Origin: Nocardia salmonicida NBRC 13393
Lineage (GTDB): Bacteria > Actinomycetota > Actinomycetes > Mycobacteriales > Mycobacteriaceae
Length of the DNA: 64,000 nt
Direction of reading: 5' to 3'
NCBI RefSeq assembly: GCF_001613085.1
Contig: NZ_BDBR01000005.1
Coordinates: 186,001 to 250,000, forward strand
How positions within the stretch are numbered: the first letter of the stretch is position 1; every line of letters begins with the position of its first letter. The position numbers and the translations under genes were made by a program. Of the stretch, positions 1 through 8,994 are shown piece after piece. A model generated the notes under the pieces. The model had not been told where the DNA came from and did not search any database. It worked only from the letters and a program-made list of their open reading frames with translations.

Positions 1-1126
1 CCGAACGCTCGGCGTCCACCGCGGCCACTGCCGCGGCCTCGGCGGTTTCCTGCTGATCGCCCGCCTGCGCGGCCGCTGCCTCGCCGACCGCGGTCAACGA
101 GTCAGGACTCGGCTCGGTCGCGGAGACCGGGGTCGCCGGGTCGGTCATCGTTTCAGCCGCGATCTCCACAACCTCGATCGCGGGGTCGGCGGTCGTCTCG
201 GCGACAACCTCCACAACCTCGATCGCCGGGTCGGCGGTCGTCTCGGCGACAACCTCCACAACCGCTGTTGCGGCGTCGGCGGTCTCGGGCGCGGCATCGT
301 CGACGGTCGTTGCCGGGTCTTCGGCGGCCACCTGGGACTCGGCCTCGTCGATCGCCTTCTCGACAGCCGGGCGGACGATGTCGACGAAGTCCACCGCGTG
401 GTCGTCGAACGCCTCGTACAGCGGCGATCCGTTGCCGCTGGGGGCGACCACGTCGGAGTGGGCGCCACAGCCGTAGGCGATGTGGACGACGTGGCCGTCG
501 GCGCCCATCGCATTGCCGCAGACGCCGAAGGACTCGCGCAGGGCGCCGGCCAGCGGCAGGTAGAAACCGCACATGCCGCAGGGCGCCGGGGCGGCCTTGG
601 CCATCTCGGTATCGGGGCCGAACTCGGTGAACCACCGCTCGGCGGCATCGGCGCGACCTTCGACGCTGAGAACCTGCACGCGGCCGAGGCCGACCTCGCG
701 GGCCACCTCGTCGATCACCGGATCGCCGGTGGCCACGTAGCCGGGGACGAGGCGGGGGTCGTCGGCGGGCGTGGCGAGCAGGTCGCCGGGGCCTAGGTCG
801 CCGGGACGCACACGCTGGTCCCACGGGATGAAATCGGGGGCGATCAGGGCATCGAGGGCAGGCAACAACGCCGACTCACTCACCGTCGCGTGGTCGGCAC
901 CCGGGGGCGCGGCGACCACGACGGCCCACTGCCAGCCGCGGTAGCCGGGCAGGGTCGCCTCGAACCGGTGGGTGGCCGCGGTGTCGTCCTCGGCGCTCAC
1001 CCCCAGATGGACTCCTACCCCGTCGGGTTCCAACGCGACGAGCGCACGACGTGCGACCTCGGCCGCGTCGGCCAGAACGGGACGCACGCCGGACTCCGAA
1101 ACAGATACTGCGCTCACGGCATACAT
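1..1126 (-). CDS. DUF3027-family protein (3' end cut by window)
   Basis: Open reading frame from an ATG at 1126 running off the left edge; a GTG at 1117 is an alternative start. The first ~290 residues look like the actinobacterial DUF3027 family (M. tuberculosis Rv0883c type): a Cys cluster CGMC near residue 182 followed by GVCGNAMGADGHVVHIAYGC suggests a metal-binding or structural cysteine set. The C-terminal part is low-complexity Ala/Glu/Thr sequence built on a 15-residue unit (VVAETTADPAIEVVE) encoded by 45-bp near-repeats at 146-263, presumably a disordered tail. No catalytic function is known for the family. It diverges from the cyclotransferase gene with only 8 bp between the start codons. 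Confidence 0.85.
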   Translation of the reverse strand, partial: MYAVSAVSVSESGVRPVLADAAEVARRALVALEPDGVGVHLGVSAEDDTAATHRFEATLPGYRGWQWAVVVAAPPGADHATVSESALLPALDALIAPDFIPWDQRVRPGDLGPGDLLATPADDPRLVPGYVATGDPVIDEVAREVGLGRVQVLSVEGRADAAERWFTEFGPDTEMAKAAPAPCGMCGFYLPLAGALRESFGVCGNAMGADGHVVHIAYGCGAHSDVVAPSGNGSPLYEAFDDHAVDFVDIVRPAVEKAIDEAESQVAAEDPATTVDDAAPETADAATAVVEVVAETTADPAIEVVEVVAETTADPAIEVVEIAAETMTDPATPVSATEPSPDSLTAVGEAAAAQAGDQQETAEAAAVAAVDAERS

Positions 1127-1134
1127 TTTGCCGT
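1116..1134. promoter_or_regulatory. Dyad and overlapping -10 element in an 8-bp divergent gap
   Basis: ACGGCA-N7-TGCCGT is an inverted repeat sitting across the two divergent start codons (ATG at 1126 on minus, ATG at 1135 on plus). A TANNNT -10 element (TACATT, 1122-1127) would start the plus transcript at about 1135, so the mRNA would be leaderless. One protein bound here could cover both starts. The inverted repeat and distances are seen; the regulatory role is inferred. Confidence 0.4.
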
Positions 1135-1911
1135 ATGAAGTGCAATCGCAGTTCGTTGGCCGTCGCAGTGCTGGTCAGTGTGCTCGCCGCGGGGGCTTGT
1201 GGCGGACCCGAGGAGCCGGGTCCGGCGCGGTTGCGCGTCGAGGTGATCGGCTCGTCACCGCACGATCCACAGGCCTTCACCCAGGGCCTGGAAGTGGTCG
1301 ACGGCATCCGCTACGAGAGCACCGGCATGTGGGGCGTGTCGACCGCGCGAGCCACCGACCAGCGCACGGGCGCCGAAACAGCCCGCGTCGACCTGCCCGG
1401 CCGGGTGTTCGGCGAGGGCATGACCCGGGCGGGCGCGATCGTCTGGCAGTTGACGTGGCAGGACGGCTTCGCCATCGCCCGCGACCCGGTGACCCTCGCC
1501 GAAACCGGTCGCGCCGCCTACGCGGGCGAGGGCTGGGGTCTGTGCGCGCAACCACACCGGTTGGTGATGAGCGACGGCACCGGCACGCTCACCTTCCGCG
1601 ACCCGGTGACCTTCGCGCAGACCGGTTCGGTGACCCTGTCCGGCTATCGCGATCCGAAGCCGAACGAGTTGGACTGCGCCGACGACGGCACGGTCTACGC
1701 GAACAACTACCCGACGGACGAAATACTGCACATCGATCCCGAGACCGGCCGGATTCTCGCCGTCATCGAGGCGGCCGGGCTGCTCACACCCACTGAACGA
1801 GCGGGCACCGATGTGCTCAACGGCATCGCTCACCTACCCGGCACCGATCGTTTCCTGCTGACCGGAAAATACTGGCCGCGCATGTTCGAAGTACGTTTCG
1901 TCGAGAAATAG
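1135..1911 (+). CDS. Glutaminyl-peptide cyclotransferase, exported
   Basis: 258 residues. Glutamine cyclotransferase family: a beta-propeller enzyme that converts N-terminal Gln of peptides to pyroglutamate. Seen: a signal sequence (MKCNRSSLAVAVLVSVLAAG) followed by Cys in a weak lipobox (AGAC), then the family core with FTQGLE near residue 46, repeated blade segments, KPNELDCADDGTVYANNY, and a C-terminal DVLNGIAHLPG...LLTGKYWPRMFEV. The ATG at 1135 gives a proper signal peptide; upstream in-frame codons overlap the divergent gene. Likely acts outside the membrane. Mature substrates are unknown. Confidence 0.88.
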   Translation: MKCNRSSLAVAVLVSVLAAGACGGPEEPGPARLRVEVIGSSPHDPQAFTQGLEVVDGIRYESTGMWGVSTARATDQRTGAETARVDLPGRVFGEGMTRAGAIVWQLTWQDGFAIARDPVTLAETGRAAYAGEGWGLCAQPHRLVMSDGTGTLTFRDPVTFAQTGSVTLSGYRDPKPNELDCADDGTVYANNYPTDEILHIDPETGRILAVIEAAGLLTPTERAGTDVLNGIAHLPGTDRFLLTGKYWPRMFEVRFVEK

Positions 1912-2003
1912 GGGTACCCCCACAGGGTGAATCAGGACGATGTGGCCGACATTGCCGCGGCGCGAGTGAACACGCACAGCCCGAGTGCGACAGAATTGGA
2001 CTT

Positions 2004-3902
2004 GTGACTACGCCCCGCGATCCATCCGGTCCCGACCGTGGTCGCCGGGACGGTACTGCCGCCGACCCGCACCCCGGCTACGGGCAGTACCCGCCGCGCG
2101 CACCGCGCAAGGTCTTCCCCCGGCCCGAACGGCCGCTGCCCGCCGAGCCGCCGACGGTCCGGTCGAAGAGCCTGTTCCGCCGCAACCGCCCCGTCGACCC
2201 GGCCGCCCCGACCACCCCTGTGCCGACAGCGGGAAAAGCCGCGCGCGCACCGACGGAGTATCCGAAGAGCCGACCGGTTCCACCGCGCAGCGAGCATCCG
2301 AGTCCGCCCGCCGACGAGCGGGGCCGACCGGCCGCACCACGCGACGAGCGATGGCACGCCGACCCGGCTCGTGACGAGCAGCCACGGTCGATCCCGGATC
2401 ACGAGGGCACCGGCCCGGATGGCACCCGCCCTTCCCCCCGCGACGAAGGCGTCGACGACCCGGTCAACCAGCGCGTCCCGCGCAAACTCACCGTCACCCG
2501 AGTAGCCGCCATGCGCAGCCGTGAACTCACCGAACGCGGCATCGCCACCTTCCAGCGCGCCGCCAAGGCCGACGGAGCCGATCAGTCCGGCCTGACCGCG
2601 CTCACCTACGCCACCATGGCGAACTTCGCGCTCGATGCCGCGATCGCCGTTGCCCTGGCCAACACCCTGTTCTTCGCCAGCGCCACCGCCGAATCCAAAA
2701 CCAAGGTGGCCCTGTACCTGCTGATCACCATCGCCCCGTTCGCGCTGATCGCGCCCCTGATCGGTCCGCTGCTCGACCGCCTGCAACGCGGTCGCAGGCT
2801 GGCGCTGGCGACGACCTTCGGCCTGCGCGCGGGTTTCGCGCTGCTGTTGATCTTCAACATCGACACCTGGGGCCTGTATCCCCTCGCCCTGTGCATGATG
2901 GTCGGCTCGAAATCCTTCGCGGTCCTCAAGAGCGCGGTGACTCCGCGCGTGCTGCCACCGGATATCGACCTGGTCCGCACCAATTCCCGGCTCACCGTCT
3001 TCGGCCTGGTCGGCGGCACCATCGGCGCGGGTGCGCTGGCCGCGCTCGCCGCCCTGATCGCGGGTTCCACCGGTGCGTTGATCTTCGCCACCGGCATCGC
3101 CATCGCTGGCGCGTATCTCAGTCTGCGCATTCCGAGCTGGGTCGAGGTGACCGAGGGCGAGGTCCCCGCGACGCTGACCTATCACGGCCCCGATGCCAAC
3201 ACCGAGGTCATCGAACGCGGCCAGGATTCCCCGGTGCCCGCGCGGAAACGCCGTCAGCCGCTGGGCCGAGCCGTGGTCACCGGCCTGTGGGGCAACAGTT
3301 CGATTCGGGTGCTCACCGGGTTCCTCACCTTCTACATCGCCTTCGTGGCCAAGGGTTCCGGCGGCAGCCCCACCGAACAGGCGGCGATGCTCGGCCTGGT
3401 CGGCGCGGCGGCGGGCATCGGCAACTTCAGCGGCAATGCGACCGGCGCCCGACTGCAACTGGGCAGACCGTCGCCGGTGGTACTCGGCTGCACCGGCGCG
3501 TGCGCGGTGGTGGCGCTGTTCGCCGCGTTCACCGGAAACCTGTTCGGCGCCGCCGTGGCCGCGCTGGTGGCCTCGGCGGCCAGCGCGCTCGCGAAGGTAT
3601 CCCTCGATGCCGCCATCCAGGACGACCTCCCACCGGAGTCGATCGCGTCCGGCTTCGGCCGCTCGGAGACCGTGCTGCAACTGAGCTGGGTCGTCGGCGG
3701 GGCGGCCGGTGTGTTGATGCCGATCGAGTACTGGAAGGGTTTCGCGTTGATCAGCGTGATCCTGCTGGCCGGTCTGCTGCAGACGTTCGTCAGCTATACC
3801 GGGCACTCGCTGCTGCCGGGTCTGGGCGGCAATCGCCCCCAGCATGTCGAGCAGGAAGTGCCCAACACCCATCCGAGAGGGACAGGAGACCCCACCTGGT
3901 GA
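2004..3902 (+). CDS. MFS-type transporter with long disordered N-terminus
   Basis: 632 residues from a GTG start. Residues 1-165 are Pro/Arg-rich and probably disordered and cytoplasmic. From about residue 205 there are roughly 12 hydrophobic segments of major-facilitator type (for example LTYATMANFALDAAIAVALA and FYIAFVAKG). Order and neighbours match M. tuberculosis Rv0876c, a conserved integral membrane protein of unknown substrate. It overlaps the following DUF2771 gene by 4 bp (GTGA), so the two are likely co-translated, perhaps as a transporter with an extracytoplasmic partner. Substrate cannot be told from the sequence. Confidence 0.85.
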   Translation: MTTPRDPSGPDRGRRDGTAADPHPGYGQYPPRAPRKVFPRPERPLPAEPPTVRSKSLFRRNRPVDPAAPTTPVPTAGKAARAPTEYPKSRPVPPRSEHPSPPADERGRPAAPRDERWHADPARDEQPRSIPDHEGTGPDGTRPSPRDEGVDDPVNQRVPRKLTVTRVAAMRSRELTERGIATFQRAAKADGADQSGLTALTYATMANFALDAAIAVALANTLFFASATAESKTKVALYLLITIAPFALIAPLIGPLLDRLQRGRRLALATTFGLRAGFALLLIFNIDTWGLYPLALCMMVGSKSFAVLKSAVTPRVLPPDIDLVRTNSRLTVFGLVGGTIGAGALAALAALIAGSTGALIFATGIAIAGAYLSLRIPSWVEVTEGEVPATLTYHGPDANTEVIERGQDSPVPARKRRQPLGRAVVTGLWGNSSIRVLTGFLTFYIAFVAKGSGGSPTEQAAMLGLVGAAAGIGNFSGNATGARLQLGRPSPVVLGCTGACAVVALFAAFTGNLFGAAVAALVASAASALAKVSLDAAIQDDLPPESIASGFGRSETVLQLSWVVGGAAGVLMPIEYWKGFALISVILLAGLLQTFVSYTGHSLLPGLGGNRPQHVEQEVPNTHPRGTGDPTW

Positions 3903-4429
3903 GCAAGCTCAACGCTCGAACGATCGTCGCGCTGGTCGCGGCCGGACTGTTCGCCGTCGTCGCGGTGACCGCGGGGCTGGTGGCCTTCGCTGTGTCGAAG
4001 GCGCCCGCGCACAATCCGAAGCTCACCGCGTACGCGCATGGCACGACCATCACCGTCGACCCGTTCATGTACTGCACGGTCAGGATGGAGGACTGTCGCT
4101 ACGGCGAAACCGCGCCGCTCGTCGTCCCCGCCGGTGAACCCGTGCAGCTCTCGCTGCCCGACGCGATCTCCCAATCGCCGTGGCTCATCCAGCTGATCTA
4201 TCAGCGCCCCAGCGGCGAACAGCTGGACCGGGTGCTCAGTTTCGCCGATTACCCCGACCGCGCCAGGGCATTGACCATCGAGTCGAATCCGGAACCGGGT
4301 CTGCGCCTGAGCGGCATCGAAGTACAGCTGCCGATCCTGGCCCGCGATATCGCCACCGGCCGGGAAACCTATGTCCCCCACGCCGCCTGGTCGATCGTCA
4401 CTCCCGAACCGGAGCCGCGCGAGCCCTGA
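3899..4429 (+). CDS. DUF2771-like membrane-anchored protein
   Basis: 176 residues. Starts at a GTG overlapping the stop of the MFS gene. One N-terminal membrane helix (residues ~8-33: TIVALVAAGLFAVVAVTAGL) followed by an extracytoplasmic beta-rich domain with two cysteines (MYCTVRMEDCRYG) that could form a disulfide, and SPWLIQLIYQRPSGE. This resembles DUF2771 proteins next to the same transporter in mycobacteria (Rv0875c position). Probably a partner of the upstream transporter; function unknown. Confidence 0.8.
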   Translation: MSKLNARTIVALVAAGLFAVVAVTAGLVAFAVSKAPAHNPKLTAYAHGTTITVDPFMYCTVRMEDCRYGETAPLVVPAGEPVQLSLPDAISQSPWLIQLIYQRPSGEQLDRVLSFADYPDRARALTIESNPEPGLRLSGIEVQLPILARDIATGRETYVPHAAWSIVTPEPEPREP

Positions 4430-4438
4430 CCCAGAAAA

Positions 4439-4478
4439 CGAGACCGGCCCCGAACGCATGCGTTCGGGGCCGGTCTCG
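4439..4478. terminator. Bidirectional terminator-like 20-bp perfect palindrome
   Basis: A perfect inverted repeat with 20-bp arms and no loop spacer, GC-rich, lying between convergent genes ending at 4429 (plus) and 4486 (minus). There is no long T-run on either side, as is usual in this group. Could fold as a hairpin in both transcripts. Confidence 0.8.
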
Positions 4479-4485
4479 TCGAGAC

Positions 4486-4920
4486 TCAGTGGTCGAGTTC
4501 GCGAGCCACGGCTCGCACGACCTCGGAAATCCGCTGCGACATCTTGCGATCCGGGTACTTGCCCCGCCGCAGGTCCGGCTGCACGGTGCTCTCGAGCAGC
4601 GTGATCATGTCCTCGACCAGGCCGTGCAGCTCGTCGGGCGACTTGCGCGGCCCGGCGTCCTTGCGCGCGGGCATCTGCCCACGGTCACGGTCGCGCGCGA
4701 CGGTCGGCGGCGCCTCCAGCACCGTCACGCTGAGCGCCTGCGGCCCACGGCGACCGGCGGCCATGCCGAATTCGACACGCTGTCCGGGCTTGAGTCCCTC
4801 GACGCCCTCGGGCAGTGCGGACGAGCGCACGTAGACGTCCTCGCCCTCGTCTTGAGACAGGAAGCCGAAGCCCTTCTCGACGTCGTACCACTTCACCCGG
4901 CCGGTCGGCACTGCGCTCAC
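4486..4920 (-). CDS. cspB: Cold-shock-domain protein with C-terminal extension (CspB type)
   Basis: 144 residues from a GTG start ([20 protein letters not shown]). The first ~70 residues are a cold-shock domain with RNP motifs KGFGFL and DVYVRSSAL, binding single-stranded RNA or DNA. The last ~60 residues ([20 protein letters not shown]...[10 protein letters not shown]) are the helical extension typical of the mycobacterial Rv0871 group rather than of 67-residue cold-shock proteins. Longer upstream starts are possible but lack conservation; the GTG gives the expected family N-terminus. Likely an RNA chaperone in the cytoplasm. Confidence 0.9.
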   Translation of the reverse strand: MSAVPTGRVKWYDVEKGFGFLSQDEGEDVYVRSSALPEGVEGLKPGQRVEFGMAAGRRGPQALSVTVLEAPPTVARDRDRGQMPARKDAGPRKSPDELHGLVEDMITLLESTVQPDLRRGKYPDRKMSQRISEVVRAVARELDH

Positions 4921-5072
4921 CCGTTCATCATTCGGCACCCGAACCCTTGTGGCCCGGGTTACACATTTTGCTTGTCGCGAAAAGAACGCGCCCCCCAACA
5001 AGGCGGGACGCGATGTGGTGCGAGTCTACCCCGGTGGCTATAACGCGAGCACATCAGTTTTACGGTTCACCG

Positions 5073-5309
5073 GTGACGAACTCACCAGATCCGGCCACGC
5101 CCGGTCCTCGACGCTCCGGCGATCGCCTACTGCACGTGGCTCTCGCCCTGTTCGGCATCGGAATCCTGGCGGTGATCGGGATCTTCGTGACGCCGATCGT
5201 GTCCGACAGCGATCCGGGTCTGTGGCTGTACGGCCTGGCGATGCTCGCGCCGGTCGGCTTCCTGCTCGCGCTGATATTCGCGCTGTGGTCGGGCCGACGC
5301 GCACGTTGA
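5073..5309 (+). CDS. Small two-helix membrane protein
   Basis: 78 residues from a GTG at 5073 (VTNSPDPATPGPRRSGDRLL). Two predicted transmembrane segments (LHVALALFGIGILAVIGIFV and LWLYGLAMLAPVGFLLALIF) joined by a short DSDPG loop, ending in RRAR. It is in the position of the small membrane protein Rv0870c beside the cold-shock gene in mycobacteria. No function is known. An upstream extension of the frame is not hydrophobic and overlaps the divergent cold-shock start, so the shorter start is preferred. Confidence 0.7.
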   Translation: MTNSPDPATPGPRRSGDRLLHVALALFGIGILAVIGIFVTPIVSDSDPGLWLYGLAMLAPVGFLLALIFALWSGRRAR

Positions 5310-5351
5310 TGCGTCAACCGGGTACCCCTCCGGATACCTTCCAGCCAAACA

Positions 5352-5367
5352 TGTGATCTTCGTCACA
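5352..5367. promoter_or_regulatory. CRP/Rv3676-type binding site upstream of rpf
   Basis: TGTGATCTTCGTCACA is a perfect match to TGTGA-N6-TCACA, flanked by A and T to extend the palindrome. In M. tuberculosis the CRP homologue Rv3676 is known to regulate rpfA through such a site. Here it lies 316 bp upstream of the rpf start in a 373-bp gene-free stretch (5310-5682). Confidence 0.7.
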
Positions 5368-5403
5368 TAACGGTCCGGTTACGAACTGAGCGCACAGCCG
5401 TAG

Positions 5404-6291
<888 letters not shown>

Positions 6292-6306
6292 TCGCCCGCA
6301 CACATA

Positions 6307-6342
6307 ACAAGAGCCCGCATCCTCGAGGATGCGGGCTCTTGT
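6307..6342 (+). terminator. Terminator after rpf
   Basis: A perfect 16-bp stem with a TCGA loop followed by gtcttt, immediately after rpf. It can also serve the convergent minus gene ending at 6357. Confidence 0.85.
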
Positions 6343-6356
6343 CTTTCTCGTCCGAA

Positions 6357-6548
6357 TTACACCCGGTTGATGGTGGTCTGGGGGTGCACGTACGGCAGCG
6401 ATGCGGCCGGGACGGGAAACTCGGTGTCCTCACCGAAAGGCGAGAGATTACCGGCACGGGTCGACGACAGTTCGGTCACGGCGTGCTCGCCGTCGGCCAC
6501 CTCGGGCCAGCCGTTGTCGACGTAGGGTTTCTTCGATTTGTTCACCAC
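6357..6548 (-). CDS. Small conserved-looking protein of unknown function
   Basis: 63 residues (MVNKSKKPYVDNGWPEVADG...). No signal peptide or membrane segment; Pro- and Val-rich C-terminus ending in HPQTTINRV. Codon usage follows the neighbours (third-position GC). It lies between the rpf terminator and the XPB-associated gene, where related genomes also carry a short protein. I do not recognise a family; function unknown. Confidence 0.6.
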   Translation of the reverse strand: MVNKSKKPYVDNGWPEVADGEHAVTELSSTRAGNLSPFGEDTEFPVPAASLPYVHPQTTINRV

Positions 6549-6597
6549 CGGCTCATTCTGGCATACCCGACACAGTGCCCATCAGCGGCTGGCGCCG

Positions 6598-6690
6598 CAG
6601 TTCTCGGCCTGGAGGCCTCGATCTTCCCTCCCTCCGGGCACTCCTTCGTCGCACCCTTCGCTCAGTCCAGATCGAGGCGGCCGAGAACTG
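6598..6690. repeat. Imperfect inverted repeat upstream of helicase-like gene
   Basis: CAGTTCTCGGCC plus GCCTCGAT (6598-6622, interrupted by a few bases) is repeated inverted at 6671-6690 (ATCGAGGCGGCCGAGAACTG), with about 48 bp between. It could form a long hairpin, or be a small dispersed palindromic element. It lies 12 bp before the GTG at 6703, so it would form in that gene's leader. Confidence 0.55.
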
Positions 6691-6702
6691 TAGGCTCGAT
6701 CG

Positions 6703-8994
6703 GTGATCGCGACAGACTCTCTCGCCGATTGGCTCGGTGCGCGCACCGATGCCCAGCTGGTGAAATTGCTGCAGTTGCGGCCCGACCTGGCGGTGCCGCT
6801 GCCCGCGTCGATGTCGGTGCTCGCGGTGCGCGCCCAGCAGCGCGCGTCGGTGCTGCGGGCCGCCGACGACCTCGACACCCTCGAGTTCGCGATCATCGAG
6901 GCGCTCACGGCCAATGAGGACGCCCGCACCATCGGCGCCGAACTCACCCCGCTCACTCGCACCACCCTGCACGCGCAGCTCGAGGGTCGCGTCACCAAGA
7001 CCGCGCTCACCGCCGCGCTGACCCGGCTGTTCGACCGCGCACTCGTCTGGCAGGTCGGCGACGACCTAGACCTCACACCCAGCGCCGCCGAAGCCCTCCC
7101 CTGGCCGCTCGGCGCGACGACAGCGCTTCCCGACGCCCTCACCGAGCCCGAGGTCACCGCCGCGCTGGCCACGGCGAGCCCGCCCGAACGCGCGCTGCTG
7201 GACAAACTCGCGACCACCGGCCCGCGCGGTCGCACCAGGGATGCCGCACCGGGCACCGACCCCGATCGTCCGGTGCCGCGTCTGCTCGCCGCGCGGCTGC
7301 TGCACTGGATCGACGACGAGACCGTGGAGTTGCCCGTCACCGTCGGCCAGATCCTGCGCGGCGAGCCCGTCACCGACCCGCACGCGCTCGCCCCGCCCAA
7401 ACCCGCACTCGTCAAGAACGCCGCCACCGAGGTGAATGCCGTGGGCGCGGGCGAGGTCGGCGAACTGCTGCGCGACGCAGGCGACCTGATCGACGCTCTC
7501 GGCAACCTGCCCGCCCCATCGCTGCGCGCAGGCGGACTCGGCGTGCGCGAATTGCGCAGACTGGCTAAACAGACCGGCATCGACGAACAACGCACCGGCC
7601 TGCTGCTCGAATTGCTGGCCGCGGCGAAACTCGTCGAAAAGGGCCTGCCGGAGCCGACGCCCGACCTCGACTCCACCGACGACTTCTGGGCGCCGACACC
7701 CGCCGCGGATGCCTGGCTCGACGCCCCGCCCTCGACCCGCTGGGTGACGCTGGCGCAAGCGTGGCTGGAACTGGATCGGATGCCGTGGATGATCGGCCTG
7801 CGCGACGCCGCCGACAAGCCGCTCGCGGCCCTGTCGGCGGAGCTGCGCGTCCCCCATGCGGTGCGTGACCGCGCGGCGATCCTCGGCCTGCTCGCCGAGT
7901 ACCCGACTGGCACCGCCGTGACGCCCGCCGACATCGGCAAGCTGCTGGCCTGGCGGATGCCACGCCGCCGCAGACATTTCCGCCTCGAAGCCGTCACCGC
8001 GACGCTCGCCGAAGCGGCGGTCGTCGGCCTGTTGGGACGCGGCGCTCTCGACTCCGCCGCCAGGGCCCTGCTGCACGGTTCCGTCGCCGACGCCGAATCG
8101 GAGATGGCCGCGGCGCTGCCGAAACCGGTCGACCACGTCCTGGTCCAGGCCGACCTGACCGTGATCGCGCCCGGCCCCCTGGTCCCGGAACTCCGCGGCA
8201 AGATCGCCCTGGTGGCAAACGTCGAATCGGCGGGCGCCGCGACGGTGTACCGAGTCAGCGACGCCACGGTCCGGCGCGCCCTCGACGCCGGTCTCACCGC
8301 CGCCGAACTCCACGCCCTGTTCGCCACCCACTCCCGCACCCCCGTGCCGCAGTCGCTGACCTACCTCATCGACGATGTGGCCCGCCGCCACGGGCAACTT
8401 CGGGTCGGCATGGCCCAGTCCTTCCTCCGCAGCGACGACCCCGCACTGCTGGCCCAGGTCCTCGCCGCCCCGGTAGCCGACACCCTGGTGCTACGCGCGA
8501 TCGCCCCCACCGTGGCGATAGCCCTGGCCCCGCTGAGCGAAATGCTCGACCAACTCCGCAAAGCGGGCTTCGCTCCCGCGGGCGAGGATTCCGGCGGCAC
8601 CATCGTCGACCTGCGCCCCCGAGGCGCGCGGATTTCGGTCCGCCCCCTGGCCCGCAGGCCGTACCGCCCGACCCCGCCGAACGAGGACCAACTCTCCCAA
8701 CTGGTCACCGAACTCCGCGCGGGCGAACGAGCGGCCGGTGCCCGCACCGGCCGCTCGGTCCGCACCGACGGCAGCCGCACCGGCACCGCGGCCACCCTGG
8801 CCCTGCTCCAACTGGCAGCGAGGGTGGGCCGCCCGGTGAACATCGGTTATGTGGACGCCCAGGGCGTAGCAACCCAGCGAGTGGTCGAGCCGCTGCGCGT
8901 CGGCAACGGCCAGCTGGACGCGGTGGACCCGGTCAGCGGGGCCACCCGCCACTTCACCCTCCACCGAATCGCGTCGGTGGCCCTGCTCGATTAG
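6703..8994 (+). CDS. Helicase-associated (XPB/Ssl2-like) domain protein
   Basis: 763 residues from a GTG. Large cytoplasmic protein matching the mycobacterial Rv0862c family, annotated as XPB/Ssl2-like helicase-associated. N-terminus SLADWLGARTDAQLVKLLQL is typical; the C-terminus (AARVGRPVNIGYVDAQGV...VEPLRVGNGQLDAVDP...FTLHRIASVAL) resembles a WYL-like sensor fold. No Walker A or DEAD motif is visible, so it is unlikely to be an active helicase alone; it is probably the partner of the XPB helicase encoded 4 kb downstream, in DNA repair. Its stop overlaps the convergent lipoprotein stop by 4 bp. Confidence 0.85.
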   Translation: MIATDSLADWLGARTDAQLVKLLQLRPDLAVPLPASMSVLAVRAQQRASVLRAADDLDTLEFAIIEALTANEDARTIGAELTPLTRTTLHAQLEGRVTKTALTAALTRLFDRALVWQVGDDLDLTPSAAEALPWPLGATTALPDALTEPEVTAALATASPPERALLDKLATTGPRGRTRDAAPGTDPDRPVPRLLAARLLHWIDDETVELPVTVGQILRGEPVTDPHALAPPKPALVKNAATEVNAVGAGEVGELLRDAGDLIDALGNLPAPSLRAGGLGVRELRRLAKQTGIDEQRTGLLLELLAAAKLVEKGLPEPTPDLDSTDDFWAPTPAADAWLDAPPSTRWVTLAQAWLELDRMPWMIGLRDAADKPLAALSAELRVPHAVRDRAAILGLLAEYPTGTAVTPADIGKLLAWRMPRRRRHFRLEAVTATLAEAAVVGLLGRGALDSAARALLHGSVADAESEMAAALPKPVDHVLVQADLTVIAPGPLVPELRGKIALVANVESAGAATVYRVSDATVRRALDAGLTAAELHALFATHSRTPVPQSLTYLIDDVARRHGQLRVGMAQSFLRSDDPALLAQVLAAPVADTLVLRAIAPTVAIALAPLSEMLDQLRKAGFAPAGEDSGGTIVDLRPRGARISVRPLARRPYRPTPPNEDQLSQLVTELRAGERAAGARTGRSVRTDGSRTGTAATLALLQLAARVGRPVNIGYVDAQGVATQRVVEPLRVGNGQLDAVDPVSGATRHFTLHRIASVALLD

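Noticed and set aside
146..263. Repeats resembling a short CRISPR array
   Set aside because: The units are contiguous, in frame and coding, with no spacers.
1932..3872. 646-codon minus-strand open frame
   Set aside because: Antisense to the MFS gene; composition is Arg/Gly/Gln-rich as expected of a mirror frame in high-GC DNA, without domains.
4439..4478. Perfect 40-bp palindrome as a regulator site or mobile element end
   Set aside because: Its position between two convergent gene ends is fully explained by a bidirectional terminator.
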